Shown here piece after piece: positions 18,330 to 28,766 of a stretch of DNA of 64,000 nucleotides. Position numbers and translations under genes: made by a program. Origin of the DNA: Planctomycetaceae bacterium (lineage in GTDB: Bacteria > Planctomycetota > Phycisphaerae > UBA1845 > UTPLA1); contig CP030884.1 in NCBI GenBank assembly GCA_006969385.1, positions 3,410,001 through 3,474,000 of the forward strand, in the 5' to 3' direction. How positions within the stretch are numbered: position 1 is the first letter of the stretch; every line of letters begins with the position of its first letter. The notes beneath the pieces are model-generated. The model saw only the letters and a program-made list of their open reading frames with translations. It did no database searches and was not told where the DNA came from.

Positions 18330-21254
18330 GTGCCCGACGAAAATAAAATCAAGTCCTTTTTTGATGAACTAGAAGCCTTAAGAAAACGTACATCACGATT
18401 TCGAAGGGTGGCGCTGCATGTACACTCACCTGATAGCTGGGATTGGGGTAAAGATGGTGACAAAGAACTTAATGATAGATCAAGGTACTTTGCAGATGGA
18501 GGTGCAGATGAATTTATTGGCCACCTAAATCAATATTATGATATGGTCGCTATCACTGATCATATGAAAGCTGGTTACGCATGCAGCTTGTCTAAGGCGA
18601 CTCTGGGAAATCCATCGTTTGTATGCCTTCCCGGCATGGAGGTAAATATTCGCCCTGAAGCGTCCCTCTCTCTTAGTCGCCTTCATCTCCTTGCGATTCT
18701 TCCAGAAGGTGTCAGTGTCGAAAGATTTAGTCGGCTGTTTCATGGAAATGAAGGAATCGGCGACGACGAACACAGGACTGGGCAAGAAGAGGTTAGAGAC
18801 ATCTCAGTGAAAGAATGGGTGAAGCGAGTACATGAGGAGAACGGAATTTGTGTAGCTGCACATGTTAATTCATCACAAGGAGCAAGACGATTATTCCGTC
18901 AAGCTGGAAAGAGCGTCATAAAGCTACTTGCGGACGACCCGAGTATTCAGGATCGTCAAGAAAAGGAGCTGTCCAAGGAGCTTCGTGAGTATCTTCTTGA
19001 TGTAGAGTTCGATGCAATTGAAGTAGCGAAGGCTGCGGATGAAAGGCATTACCGTTGGGAATCGCCGGCGGACGGCACGAATAAGCGAGTTCCCGTCACT
19101 ATGCAACTTGATTCACATTGTATCGAGGATTTGAATAAGCCGGAACGTACAACATGGATCAAAATGACGTCGCTCGGCTTAGATGGATTGAAGAACGCAC
19201 TTAAGTTTCCCGAAACTCGAATTAGGTTTAAAGACGAATTGCCGACACCCCCAAGCCCACAACTGCTTGGCCTCCAGATTGTAGGCGACGAGGGATCACT
19301 CTTCGAAGATGAATCGATTGCTTTTGCCGAAAATCTTAATTGCATAATCGGGCCTCGTGGTGCCGGTAAATCAACTATAGTTGAGGCGATCCGTTACTTG
19401 TTTGGCTACAACCGAACACTTGGCGAGTTAGAGACGTCGAACAAACTTGCAGACCGTATTCGGGGTATGCAGGAGGCCAATCTAACTGGCTGCTTGATTC
19501 GAGCAGCGTACAAAATACAAACAGGCGAAGTTCGCGTCTTGGAAGCCACGTATGACAAAAATGAAGATTATTCGACGCGAGTTCTGGGAAGTGACGGGAC
19601 GGTAATCGACGTTTATGACATCGAGCTTTCAGGTGAATATCCTCTCCGTTTATTTGGCTGGAGTGAAATCGAGACGTTAGGGCGAGATAAGGGACGTCAG
19701 AGAGACTTGCTAGATAGGTTGATTCATGATTTTACTGAACCGAAATCAGAGCGTCTGAAAATAAGAAGCGAACTTAAGAGTAACAGACAAGAGATTTCCG
19801 GAATCACACTGCGTCTTGAACAGTTACTCGAGACAGAGAACTCAATAATTACACGATATTGCGAGTACAAGGCTGATTTCGATAAGTTGAATACAGATGA
19901 GGTCAAAGAGAAATTTCGCAAATTAGATTTAGCGAAGCTCAAACAGCGTTTTATGAATGTGGTCAAAAAGAATATTGAGCAGTTTCTTGAAAAACTCCGA
20001 AATGTCGACATCCAGGAACTCAAGAGTGGTTTGGAGCAAATAATCGAGGAGTCACCGGAAGAAATTAATCAGTGGTGGCATTCCGAGGGCATAAAGGTAA
20101 TTGATTTAAATGAGAATTCGGTCGAGATTTCCAAACAGCTTGAGGTGATTAGCGCGACGCTCGGTAATCTAGATGAACTTGTGAAATCACAGATATCTGC
20201 GATATCGCGAGAGATTGACGCTGTCGAGCAAGAGATACGTAGCTCTTTTTCTGATGACACCAATATGCAAAAGATAGCGGACTTGCGAGCGAATGCGGAG
20301 AGACGGCTGCAGAGAGCCTCACGGGTACGTAACGAATATTTGAATACTTGGAACTCACTAAAGGCGTTAATGGAGAGCAGAAAAGCGAAGACAAAGGAAC
20401 TCACAGAAAAACAAAACGAAATAACCGGCATTCGAGCGAACAATAATCAGAGAATTGAGGCGATCTTAAATAAACACTTTGGTTCCGGTATGAAAGTCGC
20501 ATTAGCGCAGCGCGCTGGCGGCGACAAGGCTGCGTTTATTGAGGCGATGCAACGAACTAAGATTCCCCAAGCTTTTTCGGCGAGATTTCGCGTTAACGAA
20601 ATACCGGAAATATTGGCAGACAATTTCAATCCGGTTTCGTTGGTGCAAAAGTTAGTAGCAGGAGACGATGGGGCCTTCGTAGGTCTTACGCGGCATGATA
20701 GGAATGATAAGTCAATTTCTCAGGATGAAGCGAAAAAAGGAATTGAGAAATGGACGGTGACGTCGAGAAATGAGATGGCAGATGTTACAGTTCTTGCAAA
20801 GAGCCGAAAGGAGTTCGAGGAACTTCTATCCCTTCAAGAAGTTGAATGGGACGATGAAGAGAGCATCCTTCTTGATGGTCGCCCCGTGGGAGAACTTTCG
20901 CCGGGGCAGCGATCAAGTGCTATGCTTCCGTTAATTGCGCTGGCGGAAACAACGCCACTAGTGATTGATCAGCCGGAAGACAATCTTGACAATCGACTTA
21001 TTGGCAATGTTCTATCCGGGATATTGGCATCGCTAAAGGAAAAGCGGCAGATTATCGTATGCACCCATAATCCAAATATTGTTGTATCCGGCGATGCGGA
21101 GCAGGTAGTTGTTCTTGACGCTGTAAGTAATCGGAAAGCTAAGGTTGATAGGCATGGCTCGATTGACAATGGCGACATCGTACAAAGTGTAATAGAAATA
21201 ATGGAGGGAGGTAGAGAAGCATTCAATGTTCGACAAAGGCGATACGGAATTTAA
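18330..21254 (+). CDS. PHP-domain / SMC-like ATPase (TrlF-like)
   Basis: The GTG at 18330 has an AGGA sequence 5 bases upstream, giving 974 residues. The N-terminal PHP phosphoesterase domain keeps its metal ligands: LHVHS (His30, His32), AITDH, a PGMEVN block, AAHVNS and DSHCI. From about residue 341 comes an SMC/Rad50-type ATPase with Walker A GPRGAGKST, a long coiled-coil insert (about 460-720), signature LSPGQ (from Leu856), Walker B PLVIDQPED (Asp880) and a CTHNPN switch (His913). This architecture is known as TrlF-like and is found in variable regions; a nucleic-acid-directed, ATP-gated nuclease or phosphatase role is inferred. A hand count of 18361-18420 gives 27 of 60 G+C, lower than neighbouring genes, suggesting transfer. 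No partner gene is adjacent. Confidence 0.82.
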   Translation: MPDENKIKSFFDELEALRKRTSRFRRVALHVHSPDSWDWGKDGDKELNDRSRYFADGGADEFIGHLNQYYDMVAITDHMKAGYACSLSKATLGNPSFVCLPGMEVNIRPEASLSLSRLHLLAILPEGVSVERFSRLFHGNEGIGDDEHRTGQEEVRDISVKEWVKRVHEENGICVAAHVNSSQGARRLFRQAGKSVIKLLADDPSIQDRQEKELSKELREYLLDVEFDAIEVAKAADERHYRWESPADGTNKRVPVTMQLDSHCIEDLNKPERTTWIKMTSLGLDGLKNALKFPETRIRFKDELPTPPSPQLLGLQIVGDEGSLFEDESIAFAENLNCIIGPRGAGKSTIVEAIRYLFGYNRTLGELETSNKLADRIRGMQEANLTGCLIRAAYKIQTGEVRVLEATYDKNEDYSTRVLGSDGTVIDVYDIELSGEYPLRLFGWSEIETLGRDKGRQRDLLDRLIHDFTEPKSERLKIRSELKSNRQEISGITLRLEQLLETENSIITRYCEYKADFDKLNTDEVKEKFRKLDLAKLKQRFMNVVKKNIEQFLEKLRNVDIQELKSGLEQIIEESPEEINQWWHSEGIKVIDLNENSVEISKQLEVISATLGNLDELVKSQISAISREIDAVEQEIRSSFSDDTNMQKIADLRANAERRLQRASRVRNEYLNTWNSLKALMESRKAKTKELTEKQNEITGIRANNNQRIEAILNKHFGSGMKVALAQRAGGDKAAFIEAMQRTKIPQAFSARFRVNEIPEILADNFNPVSLVQKLVAGDDGAFVGLTRHDRNDKSISQDEAKKGIEKWTVTSRNEMADVTVLAKSRKEFEELLSLQEVEWDDEESILLDGRPVGELSPGQRSSAMLPLIALAETTPLVIDQPEDNLDNRLIGNVLSGILASLKEKRQIIVCTHNPNIVVSGDAEQVVVLDAVSNRKAKVDRHGSIDNGDIVQSVIEIMEGGREAFNVRQRRYGI

Positions 21255-21438
21255 TTTCTGACAATAGGTGGCGGCCTCATAATACATAGAAACATGAGTT
21301 CACCGGCAACCAACATGACAAGTGATTTGTCGCGTCGGGGACGACGCGGCTCTGAATGATTGGCTGCGCCAATCGTGCTAACGACTGACACGGCCCAGCT
21401 AGATAATGCCACCGCACCGAGCTAACTCGCCAACCCAA

Positions 21439-22968
21439 TCACACCCTCCGATCCAACTTCCGATACTGAATCGCCTCGGCCAAATGCTTCGCATCAATCT
21501 GCTTAACGCCGTCGAGGTCGGCGATGGTGCGGCTTAGGCGGAGGACTTTGTCGTGGGCGCGGGCGCTGAGGCCTAGTTCGGTCATGGCTTGTTTGAGCAT
21601 TTGCTCACCGGCGGTGTCGAGGGGGCAGAACAGTCGCACTTGGCGCGGGCCCATGCGACCGTTGAGGGTGTTGGTGCTGGGGCCGAAGCGTTCTTTTTGT
21701 ATGTGGCGGGCCGTGACGACTTGTTCGCGCATGGTTGCGCTGGTGGTGCCGGGCTTTTGCGTGCGCAAGTCGCTAAACGGTACGGCTTGCACGGAAACAT
21801 GTATATCGATGCGGTCGATCAACGGGCCGCTGATGCGATTGAAGTAGCGCTCGATCTGCGGTTGGCTGCATTTGCACGGCGTGCGCGGGTCGGAATAGTA
21901 ACCGCAGGGGCAGGGGTTCATGGCGGCGACGAGCATGAACTCGGCGGGGAAGCACACGCTGCTGTGGCTGCGGGCGATGGTGACGCGACCATCTTCGAGC
22001 GGTTGGCGCAATGTTTCGAGAATGGTGCGGGCGAACTCGGGGAATTCGTCTAGGAACAACACGCCGTGATGGGCAAGCGAGACTTCGCCGGCTTGGGGGA
22101 CACTGCCGCCGCCGACGAGGGCGGGGCCGCTGGCCGAGTGGTGCGGGCTGCGCACAGGGCGCGTGGCGAGCAGCGATGAACCGGGCGGGAGCTTGCCGCT
22201 GGCCGACCAGATGCGCGTGGTTTCGAGCGATTCGTCGAGCGTAAGCGGCGGCAGGATGGTGGGCAGGCACTTGGCCATCAGCGTTTTGCCGCTGCCGGGC
22301 GGGCCGAGCATGAGGATGTTGTGTCCGCCCGCCGCGGCGACGGTAAGGGCGCGTTTGCAGAATTCCTGGCCGCGGACGTCGGAGAAGTCGACGTCGTATT
22401 TAGATGCTTGTGTAAATGTGCTGTTGAGGTCGCAAGCCGCGGGTTCGATCTCGAGTTCTTCAGTCAGAAAGCCGACGGCCTCGGTGAGGGACGCGACGGG
22501 GATGACATCGATGTTGTCGACAACGGCGGCTTCGTTGACGTTGTCGCGCGGGGCGATGATGCCGGCAAGACCTTTGTCGCGCGCGAGGATGGCCATGCTG
22601 AGCACGCCCTTGATGGGGCGAACGCGACCATCGAGCGCGAGTTCACCGGCGATCATGTACTGCTGCGCACGGTCGGGGATGGCGTTGTTGGCGCAGAAGA
22701 TTTGACCGAGTGCGATGGGGAGGTCGAGCGCGGGGCCTTCCTTGCGCAGGTCGGCCGGGGCAAGGTTGATAAGCGTGCGATGGGCGGGCGGTTGATAGCC
22801 GCAGTTGTAAATGGCGGTGCGGATGCGCTCGCGGCTTTCCTTAATGCCGGCGTCGGGCAGGCCGACGATTTGGGCTTCGGCGAAACCCATGCTGCCGACG
22901 TTGACTTCGACTTCGCAGGGCAGGGCCTCGATGCCGACGAGGGTGAAACTGTGGAGGTGGGCGAGCAT
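21439..22968 (-). CDS. YifB/ComM-family Mg-chelatase-like AAA+ ATPase
   Basis: A 509-residue protein of full family length. The N-terminal Lon-like ChlI domain begins with LVGIEALPCEVEVNVG and contains GLPDAGIKESRERI. The AAA+ core has Walker A GPPGSGKT and Walker B GVLFLDEFPEF, then a sensor block AAMNPCPCGYY, and the family's C-terminal helical domain ends the protein. In Vibrio and Haemophilus the relative ComM is a DNA branch-migration helicase that aids integration of incoming DNA. Whether that role holds here is inferred from homology. It is convergent with the PHP/SMC-like gene, and no other competence gene is visible. Confidence 0.93.
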   Translation of the reverse strand: MLAHLHSFTLVGIEALPCEVEVNVGSMGFAEAQIVGLPDAGIKESRERIRTAIYNCGYQPPAHRTLINLAPADLRKEGPALDLPIALGQIFCANNAIPDRAQQYMIAGELALDGRVRPIKGVLSMAILARDKGLAGIIAPRDNVNEAAVVDNIDVIPVASLTEAVGFLTEELEIEPAACDLNSTFTQASKYDVDFSDVRGQEFCKRALTVAAAGGHNILMLGPPGSGKTLMAKCLPTILPPLTLDESLETTRIWSASGKLPPGSSLLATRPVRSPHHSASGPALVGGGSVPQAGEVSLAHHGVLFLDEFPEFARTILETLRQPLEDGRVTIARSHSSVCFPAEFMLVAAMNPCPCGYYSDPRTPCKCSQPQIERYFNRISGPLIDRIDIHVSVQAVPFSDLRTQKPGTTSATMREQVVTARHIQKERFGPSTNTLNGRMGPRQVRLFCPLDTAGEQMLKQAMTELGLSARAHDKVLRLSRTIADLDGVKQIDAKHLAEAIQYRKLDRRV

Positions 22969-23199
22969 GGGGGGAATGGTACGTGAAAAATGCTAGGTGA
23001 AAAATGGGGGAAAGGGGGGATTTGTGAAGTGGTGATTTGGTGATTTGTGAAGTGGGGCCTGGGGCGTGAGGCTTGAGATAGTCGTGGGACTTGGGTCGTG
23101 AGTCGTGAGGCCTGGAGGATTGAGAGTCGTAGGGGGAATTGCCTAGACTTTTTACAGGGAAGTCAACCTACGCTTTGATTCTGAAAAGTGGGGAGCGAG

Positions 23200-23895
23200 A
23201 TGGATGACGACGCGACGAAGTTTTGTAGAACGTGCGATTATTCGCTGCAGGGGTTGAGCGAATTGCGCTGCCCGGAATGCGGGCGGGCGTTCGAGCCTAG
23301 TGATCCTCGGTCGTATGCGGCGCGACCTTGGCGGGTGCGGCGGTGGCGGCTAGGCGTCAAGGTGGGCGTGGTCGTGTCGTTCATGTCAATTTTGTTTTTG
23401 TTCAATTTTGGGGTTAGTTGGTCTGATGCACGTTATTCGTGTGCGAGCTGCGCGGCGCGCAGGCAGGTGAAGGAAGCAGCATTTTTAGGAATCCCGATTC
23501 GACATGATGTTGCGCTCGATGAAGGGGCAATTTCAAAATTTGTACAGGCATACGAAGACTCGACGTGCTTGCATGTTTGGGAAGGTGCATCGGGAGAATT
23601 TCGCGAATTGAATGGTGGCGCGCGCTGGCAGGGGCGCGGTCGTGAACGTCACGGTTGGAGTCGTATGATTGACTCAAATTCGTCAATTTATGCACCGCAG
23701 TATCTGGAGCGAAAGGCCGCTTCCGACGACGAATTTGCGCCAAGATTGATTATTCTAATTCGCGCCGACTACTTCAATCGTTCCGATCCACTTTGTCAGG
23801 AGATTTTTAATGAGTTGGTGGACATGGCCGATGACGTCTTGCAGGGTTCACCTCCCGTTGACAATGATTCGACAATCGGCGCGAAGTCGGAATAG
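23200..23895 (+). CDS. Zinc-ribbon membrane protein of unknown function
   Basis: A 231-residue protein. It opens with a CRTCDYSLQGL block and CPECGRAFEP, a zinc ribbon of a kind repeatedly seen in planctomycete membrane proteins, and continues to one membrane segment (VGVVVSFMSILFLFNFGV, about residues 50-68). A CASCAA block lies just past the membrane. The remaining domain is soluble and unrecognised. The start at 23200 follows a GGGGAG sequence; a GTG 12 bases upstream is possible. It stands alone. Confidence 0.7.
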   Translation: MDDDATKFCRTCDYSLQGLSELRCPECGRAFEPSDPRSYAARPWRVRRWRLGVKVGVVVSFMSILFLFNFGVSWSDARYSCASCAARRQVKEAAFLGIPIRHDVALDEGAISKFVQAYEDSTCLHVWEGASGEFRELNGGARWQGRGRERHGWSRMIDSNSSIYAPQYLERKAASDDEFAPRLIILIRADYFNRSDPLCQEIFNELVDMADDVLQGSPPVDNDSTIGAKSE

Positions 23896-23991
23896 CAGCG
23901 CGGTTCATGGCGAAGCTGCTAAATCTACATTAGAAGTTGGTTCGATGATGACGCCTGACCTGAAGCCGCGCAACACGAACTCGCGAACCAC

Positions 23992-24714
23992 TTAATGCAA
24001 ATTAAACGTCACCTTGATGCGAATTTTGATGGCGATGCGGCCAGGGGTGAGGGGTTGTTGGGCGTCGGAATCACCAGAACCGCTGCCCACTTCGACAAAC
24101 GAATTCGAGACGCTACTTTCCCATGAATTCAGCGGGCTTTGAATTTCCACGATGGCGATCGGCGAACCGACGCTACCGTCGAGGGCGGCGGCCATGGCGT
24201 TGGCTTTGTGCTTGGCGGCCTTGAGGGCTTTTACGCGCGTGTCATCTTGTAACTCGATGCGATTGGATACGTCGAGGCTGACGTTGTCGACACTGACGTA
24301 TTTTATTTTGGCGAGACCGATCCAAAGGTCGCGATACTTGCGGAAATCGAGCACCTTAAAAGAGATATCGGTAGTGGCGAAGTAACCGTCGCGGATGCGC
24401 TCGCGATCGACCCACCGAAAGTCTTCGTCAAAGCGCATGTCGGCCGTTTGGATGTCGTTCTGATCGATCTCGATGTCTTTGATGAATGTCAACACTTCGC
24501 CGACGATGCGCGTGTGTTCGCGCGCGACGGTTTCGAGGTCAACCCCTTTGTTGCGGACGGTAATGGACCAGCGTAGCGTGTCGGGCGTGACTTGTGAGAC
24601 GGCGGTGCCGTAAACGGTGATATGCGGTTGCGCGATTTCCGTTTGTTGCGCTAGCAAGGGTGATGCTGCGAACGACAAAATGGCGGCGACGATAAGTGTG
24701 TTGATCGGCTTCAT
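23992..24714 (-). CDS. SIMPL-domain (DUF541) protein
   Basis: A 240-residue exported protein. A signal peptide (IVAAILSFAASPLLA) precedes a SIMPL/DUF541 domain, recognised by ITVYGTAVSQVTPDTLRWSI, a long helix (THTRIVGEV-like) and the conserved block ALKAAKHKANAMAAALDGSVG. Family members lie in the periplasm or outer membrane and have been linked to stress tolerance, but no activity is established. AAGGA precedes the ATG. A Ser/Gly-rich loop (GSGSGDSD) lies near the C terminus. Confidence 0.88.
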   Translation of the reverse strand: MKPINTLIVAAILSFAASPLLAQQTEIAQPHITVYGTAVSQVTPDTLRWSITVRNKGVDLETVAREHTRIVGEVLTFIKDIEIDQNDIQTADMRFDEDFRWVDRERIRDGYFATTDISFKVLDFRKYRDLWIGLAKIKYVSVDNVSLDVSNRIELQDDTRVKALKAAKHKANAMAAALDGSVGSPIAIVEIQSPLNSWESSVSNSFVEVGSGSGDSDAQQPLTPGRIAIKIRIKVTFNLH

Positions 24715-25149
24715 ACGAGGTTTCCTTTCAAGGTGATTCGCCTAAGAGCTTTAATGATTTAACGTTGTGCGGCTCAAGATTGCCATGCTGAGAGAGGCGG
24801 TCAACCCACACGTTAGTTATTGCTTCATCTCTCGTGTACAGCTATTACACCCGTCAACCGCATCGTTTTCGTATTATGAACGAAAGTACGAGCCGGGCAT
24901 TTCTAAGGTGCATCAATGAGCGTCATCGTGGAAATTGATTCTGTCGAAACCCCGTCGGTTGGCTAGGTCCCCGCGGGTGGCTATTACAGGTTCTGCGAGA
25001 GGCAGAAATTGCGGTCTGTGTACCGATAACCGAACGGATAGGAGGTTTAACATCGTCCAAAGGAGGCATTAACGCGAAACGCCCTTGGATACACCCGATG
25101 CTACTAGGTCGAACGCCAATTCTGGCTTCGCCTTTTTCAGGCTGGGTAG
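24715..25149. other. Divergent intergenic region
   Basis: This 435-base gap lies between the divergent SIMPL gene and the histidine kinase gene. It should carry both promoters. No gene, hairpin terminator or clear operator was recognised. Confidence 0.4.
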
Positions 25150-27495
25150 ATGACCACAGAGACTCCACAACCAGATGGAACTCGACCGGCGGGCTTAGTC
25201 GGTGTATTCGCGTGCTGCGTTGTTTGGCGAATGAGTCTTTTGATCACGTTGCTGACTTTATATCTTCCAACGGTCAGTTGGGCCGGGGCGACTGAAACAG
25301 CGGGCGCGTTCGGGCAAACATCGACGGCGACTATCGTGCTGTTTGTTGCGGGAGGATTTCTGCTTTTTGGGTTGGGGCTGTTTGTCGGGCGATTGCGCCG
25401 AGCAGATGACGGGCAAGAAGCGGATACAAAGACTCCTCTCGGCGAGCAAACCGAAACGCAACTGGCCATCCGCACGATTTTTGATTCCGCTTCACTGACC
25501 GCGATCATTACCGTTGGCCTGGATGGGAAGTTCCAGATGTTCAGCCGTGCCGCCGAGAAAATGTTTGGGTATCGGGCCGAAGAGGTGATTGGCAAACACG
25601 GGCCGGAGCTTTTGCGTTCGACTGTGGATGTCGTGCGGCGGATGCAGGAACTCAACCTTCCGATCGATAACGGTGAGGATCCGCTTCAGCGATATTTGGA
25701 CTATCTCTTTAAGGTCGGGCACGACGATTCTGAAGTGCATTATCACCGCAAGGACGGCAGCACCTTCGTCGGTAATCTGAAAGTGTCGGTGATTCGGGAT
25801 GACGAGGGCCTTGCCCACGGATTGCTCGGAATCGTTACCGACATTTCTGCGCAGAAGGAATTCGAGCGTCAGGTCCTGGAATCGCGCCAGTTACTGCAAA
25901 CGATTCTCGACATTTTGCCGCAGCGCGTGTTTTGGAAGGATAAAGACTCCAATTACCTCGGGGCCAATAGGGCGTTTCTGGAGGACTGCAATACCAAAGA
26001 CATCATCGGTAAGTGCGATTACGACATGCCGTGGTCGCGGGAGGAATCGGAATTCTTCCGAGAGTGCGACCGGCGCGTCATGGACGCCGACCTACCAGAG
26101 ATCGATATCATCGAACCGCAAACGCAAGCAGATGGAAGCACGCTCAGGCTGTCCACGTGCAAAGTGCCGCTGCACGACGTCAATGGAAAGGTAGTCGGAA
26201 TCCTCGGCACCTATATGGATGTGACGGCTGCGAAGCAGGCCGAAGCGCAACTCAAAGAAGCGAAAGAGCTGGCCGAGGCATCCAATCTGGCCAAGAGCGA
26301 GTTTTTGGCCAACATGAGTCACGAGATTCGAACGCCTATGACGGCGATTTTGGGTTATACCGACTGTTTGCTAAACGACGCGGAGTACGCTGAATCCAAG
26401 CAAAAGCGGATGGAGGCGCTGCGTACCGTTCGGCGAAACGGCAAGCATTTGCTTACCCTCATCAACGATATTCTCGATCTGTCGAAGATCGAAGCGGGCA
26501 AGATGACGGTGGAGCACGTGCCGACATCGCCGGCGGAAATCGTCTGCGAAGTTGAGTCGATGATGCGGGTGCGGGCACAAGAAAAGTCGCTACCGTTAGA
26601 GATCGCGTTAACGTCGCCCATTCCGAAGGAAATCAAGACGGACCCGACCCGCGTTAAACAGATGTTGATCAACCTGATCGGTAACGCGATCAAATTCACT
26701 GAAAGCGGTTCCGTTAGGCTAGCAGCCGAGATCGAAGGCGCGCTCGAGGATGCTACCCTGGTGTTTCGTATTTCCGATAGCGGTATTGGAATGACGCCGG
26801 AACAATGCGAGTCGATTTTCGACGCGTTTTCGCAGGCGGACACGTCAACGACGCGACGCTTTGGCGGTACGGGTTTGGGTTTGGCGATCAGCCGCCGCTT
26901 TGCTCGGTTGTTGAATGGCGAGATTGAGGTCGAGAGCGAACTCGGTCGCGGCAGCACATTCACGGTTCGTCTTCAGATCGGCAATATTGTCAATGCGCCG
27001 ATGGTCGAATCGCTGCGGTTGGCGCCCGAGGAGATTGCAACAGAGCTTAATGAGTCGGATGCTTCCACGACGAAGGAGAACTCGGAAAAGACGGCAGACT
27101 TAACAGGCATGCGCGTATTGCTTGCCGAAGACGGCCCGGACAATCAACGGCTGATCGGTTTTTTCCTGCGGCACGCCGGGGCGGAAGTCGAGATTGCGGA
27201 GAACGGCAAGCAGGCGCGCGAGCTTGCGTTGACTTCCATGTCGGGATCTCGCAAATACGACGTTGTTCTGATGGACATGCAAATGCCGATACTCGATGGC
27301 TACGACGCCACGCGCGAGCTTCGGCAGGCCGGTTACGACAAGCCCATCATTGCGCTGACCGCACACGCTATGGCCAGCGATCGTCAGCTAAGTCTCGACG
27401 CCGGTTGCGACGACTTTGCCAGCAAACCGATCGACCGGTCCGCGTTGGTTGCGCTGATCGCGCAGTGGGGGCGTTCGACCGTCTCGTCGTCTTGA
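25150..27495 (+). CDS. Hybrid sensor histidine kinase with two PAS domains and a receiver
   Basis: A 781-residue protein. Two hydrophobic segments lie near the N terminus (about residues 18-38 and 60-85). PAS domain one (about 105-225) and PAS two (about 240-360, with [16 protein letters not shown]) follow. The HisKA H-box [13 protein letters not shown] puts the phosphorylated His at 391. The HATPase_c domain has [13 protein letters not shown] and [10 protein letters not shown] receiver domain follows, with the acceptor Asp709 in VVLMDMQMP and a Lys in FASKPI. It thus phosphorylates its own receiver; a phosphotransfer partner must lie elsewhere. The signal sensed is unknown. Confidence 0.92.
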   Translation: MTTETPQPDGTRPAGLVGVFACCVVWRMSLLITLLTLYLPTVSWAGATETAGAFGQTSTATIVLFVAGGFLLFGLGLFVGRLRRADDGQEADTKTPLGEQTETQLAIRTIFDSASLTAIITVGLDGKFQMFSRAAEKMFGYRAEEVIGKHGPELLRSTVDVVRRMQELNLPIDNGEDPLQRYLDYLFKVGHDDSEVHYHRKDGSTFVGNLKVSVIRDDEGLAHGLLGIVTDISAQKEFERQVLESRQLLQTILDILPQRVFWKDKDSNYLGANRAFLEDCNTKDIIGKCDYDMPWSREESEFFRECDRRVMDADLPEIDIIEPQTQADGSTLRLSTCKVPLHDVNGKVVGILGTYMDVTAAKQAEAQLKEAKELAEASNLAKSEFLANMSHEIRTPMTAILGYTDCLLNDAEYAESKQKRMEALRTVRRNGKHLLTLINDILDLSKIEAGKMTVEHVPTSPAEIVCEVESMMRVRAQEKSLPLEIALTSPIPKEIKTDPTRVKQMLINLIGNAIKFTESGSVRLAAEIEGALEDATLVFRISDSGIGMTPEQCESIFDAFSQADTSTTRRFGGTGLGLAISRRFARLLNGEIEVESELGRGSTFTVRLQIGNIVNAPMVESLRLAPEEIATELNESDASTTKENSEKTADLTGMRVLLAEDGPDNQRLIGFFLRHAGAEVEIAENGKQARELALTSMSGSRKYDVVLMDMQMPILDGYDATRELRQAGYDKPIIALTAHAMASDRQLSLDAGCDDFASKPIDRSALVALIAQWGRSTVSSS

Positions 27496-27692
27496 TACCG
27501 GCGTCGTCCTTATTCAACCACATATGCAAGCTGGTATGGCGATAAACGACCAGATCACGCCGGCGCGGAAAGTCGCAACTTATTGACACGTCCGTTTCGA
27601 TTTTTGATAGGTTGCGTTAGCGACAGCTTATTGCATTTCAATTACCATGGATCGCGCCACACGTTTAGAGGGGCGAGCGGGATCATGGGGCA

Positions 27693-28766
27693 ATGAGCCA
27701 AATGACAAACGGCAGGTTGGTGCTCGAAGACGGCACCGAGTTTCGGGGAAAGTTGTTCGGCCATCGCGCCGCCTGTCATGGCGAGGTGGTTTTTTCGACC
27801 GGTATGGTGGGCTATGCCGAGTCGCTGACCGACCCGTCTTATCGTGGGCAAATTCTTACGTTTACCTTTCCGAGCATTGGTAACTACGGCGTTCCCGATC
27901 CCGGTCGCGACGACTGGGGTTTGAACGACGCATTCGAGTCGAACCGCATCCATGCGACGGCGGTGGTTGTGGCGGCGCATGCCGACGACGCGACGCATTG
28001 GTCGGCGGGGCGTTCGTTTAGCAAATGGTTGCAAGCCAAGGAAGTGCCGGGCATCTCCGGCGTCGATACGCGGGCGCTGACGCAACATTTAAGAGATAAG
28101 GGCTCGATGCGGGCGGCATTGGTTGCGGATGGTGAAGCGCCCGTCTTCAAAGATGACAAGCCGCGCGACCTGGTCGCCGAGGTAAGCCTGCCCGAGCCGC
28201 GTGAGTACGGTCACGATGGGCCGCGGCTGGTGTTGCTCGATACCGGTGTGAAGGAAAATATTATTCGATCGTTGGTAATGGCCGGAGCACGCGTGTTGCG
28301 CGTGCCGCATAACTTCGATTTCTTTGGCGAAGATTTCGACGGGTTGTTTCTCGCCAATGGGCCGGGCGATCCGAAAGATGCCACGGCCAGCATCGACTTG
28401 GTGCGGCAGGCATTAAAGGAACGCATTCCACTGTTCGGAATCTGTCTCGGGCATCAGTTGTTGTCGCTGGCTGCGGGAGCGCAAACGTACAAATTGAAAT
28501 TCGGCCATCGCGGGCATAACCAGCCGTGCGTGGAAGTCGGTACGCGACGCTGTTTTATTACTTCGCAGAATCATGGTTACGCCGTGGATGGACGCACGCT
28601 GCCCGATGGTTGGCGCGAATGGTTCGTGAATGCCAACGATGGATCGAACGAAGGCATCCGTCACGATTATTTACCCGTTCGCAGCGTACAGTTTCATCCG
28701 GAAGCGTCGCCAGGCCCGCGCGACACGATGCATTTATTCAAGCTGTTTGTGGAGATGGTGCGATGA
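27693..28766 (+). CDS. carA: Carbamoyl-phosphate synthase small (glutaminase) subunit
   Basis: A 357-residue class I glutamine amidotransferase subunit that supplies ammonia to CarB for pyrimidine and arginine synthesis. The N-terminal domain begins LVLEDGTEFRGKLFG and includes STGMVGYAESLTDPSY. The glutaminase site has FGICLGHQ with nucleophile Cys251, and VQFHPEASPGP supplies the His/Glu pair. Starts at 27693 or 27702 (MTNGRL) are both possible; neither has a strong ribosome site. The stop overlaps the carB start (ATGA). Confidence 0.95.
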   Translation: MSQMTNGRLVLEDGTEFRGKLFGHRAACHGEVVFSTGMVGYAESLTDPSYRGQILTFTFPSIGNYGVPDPGRDDWGLNDAFESNRIHATAVVVAAHADDATHWSAGRSFSKWLQAKEVPGISGVDTRALTQHLRDKGSMRAALVADGEAPVFKDDKPRDLVAEVSLPEPREYGHDGPRLVLLDTGVKENIIRSLVMAGARVLRVPHNFDFFGEDFDGLFLANGPGDPKDATASIDLVRQALKERIPLFGICLGHQLLSLAAGAQTYKLKFGHRGHNQPCVEVGTRRCFITSQNHGYAVDGRTLPDGWREWFVNANDGSNEGIRHDYLPVRSVQFHPEASPGPRDTMHLFKLFVEMVR

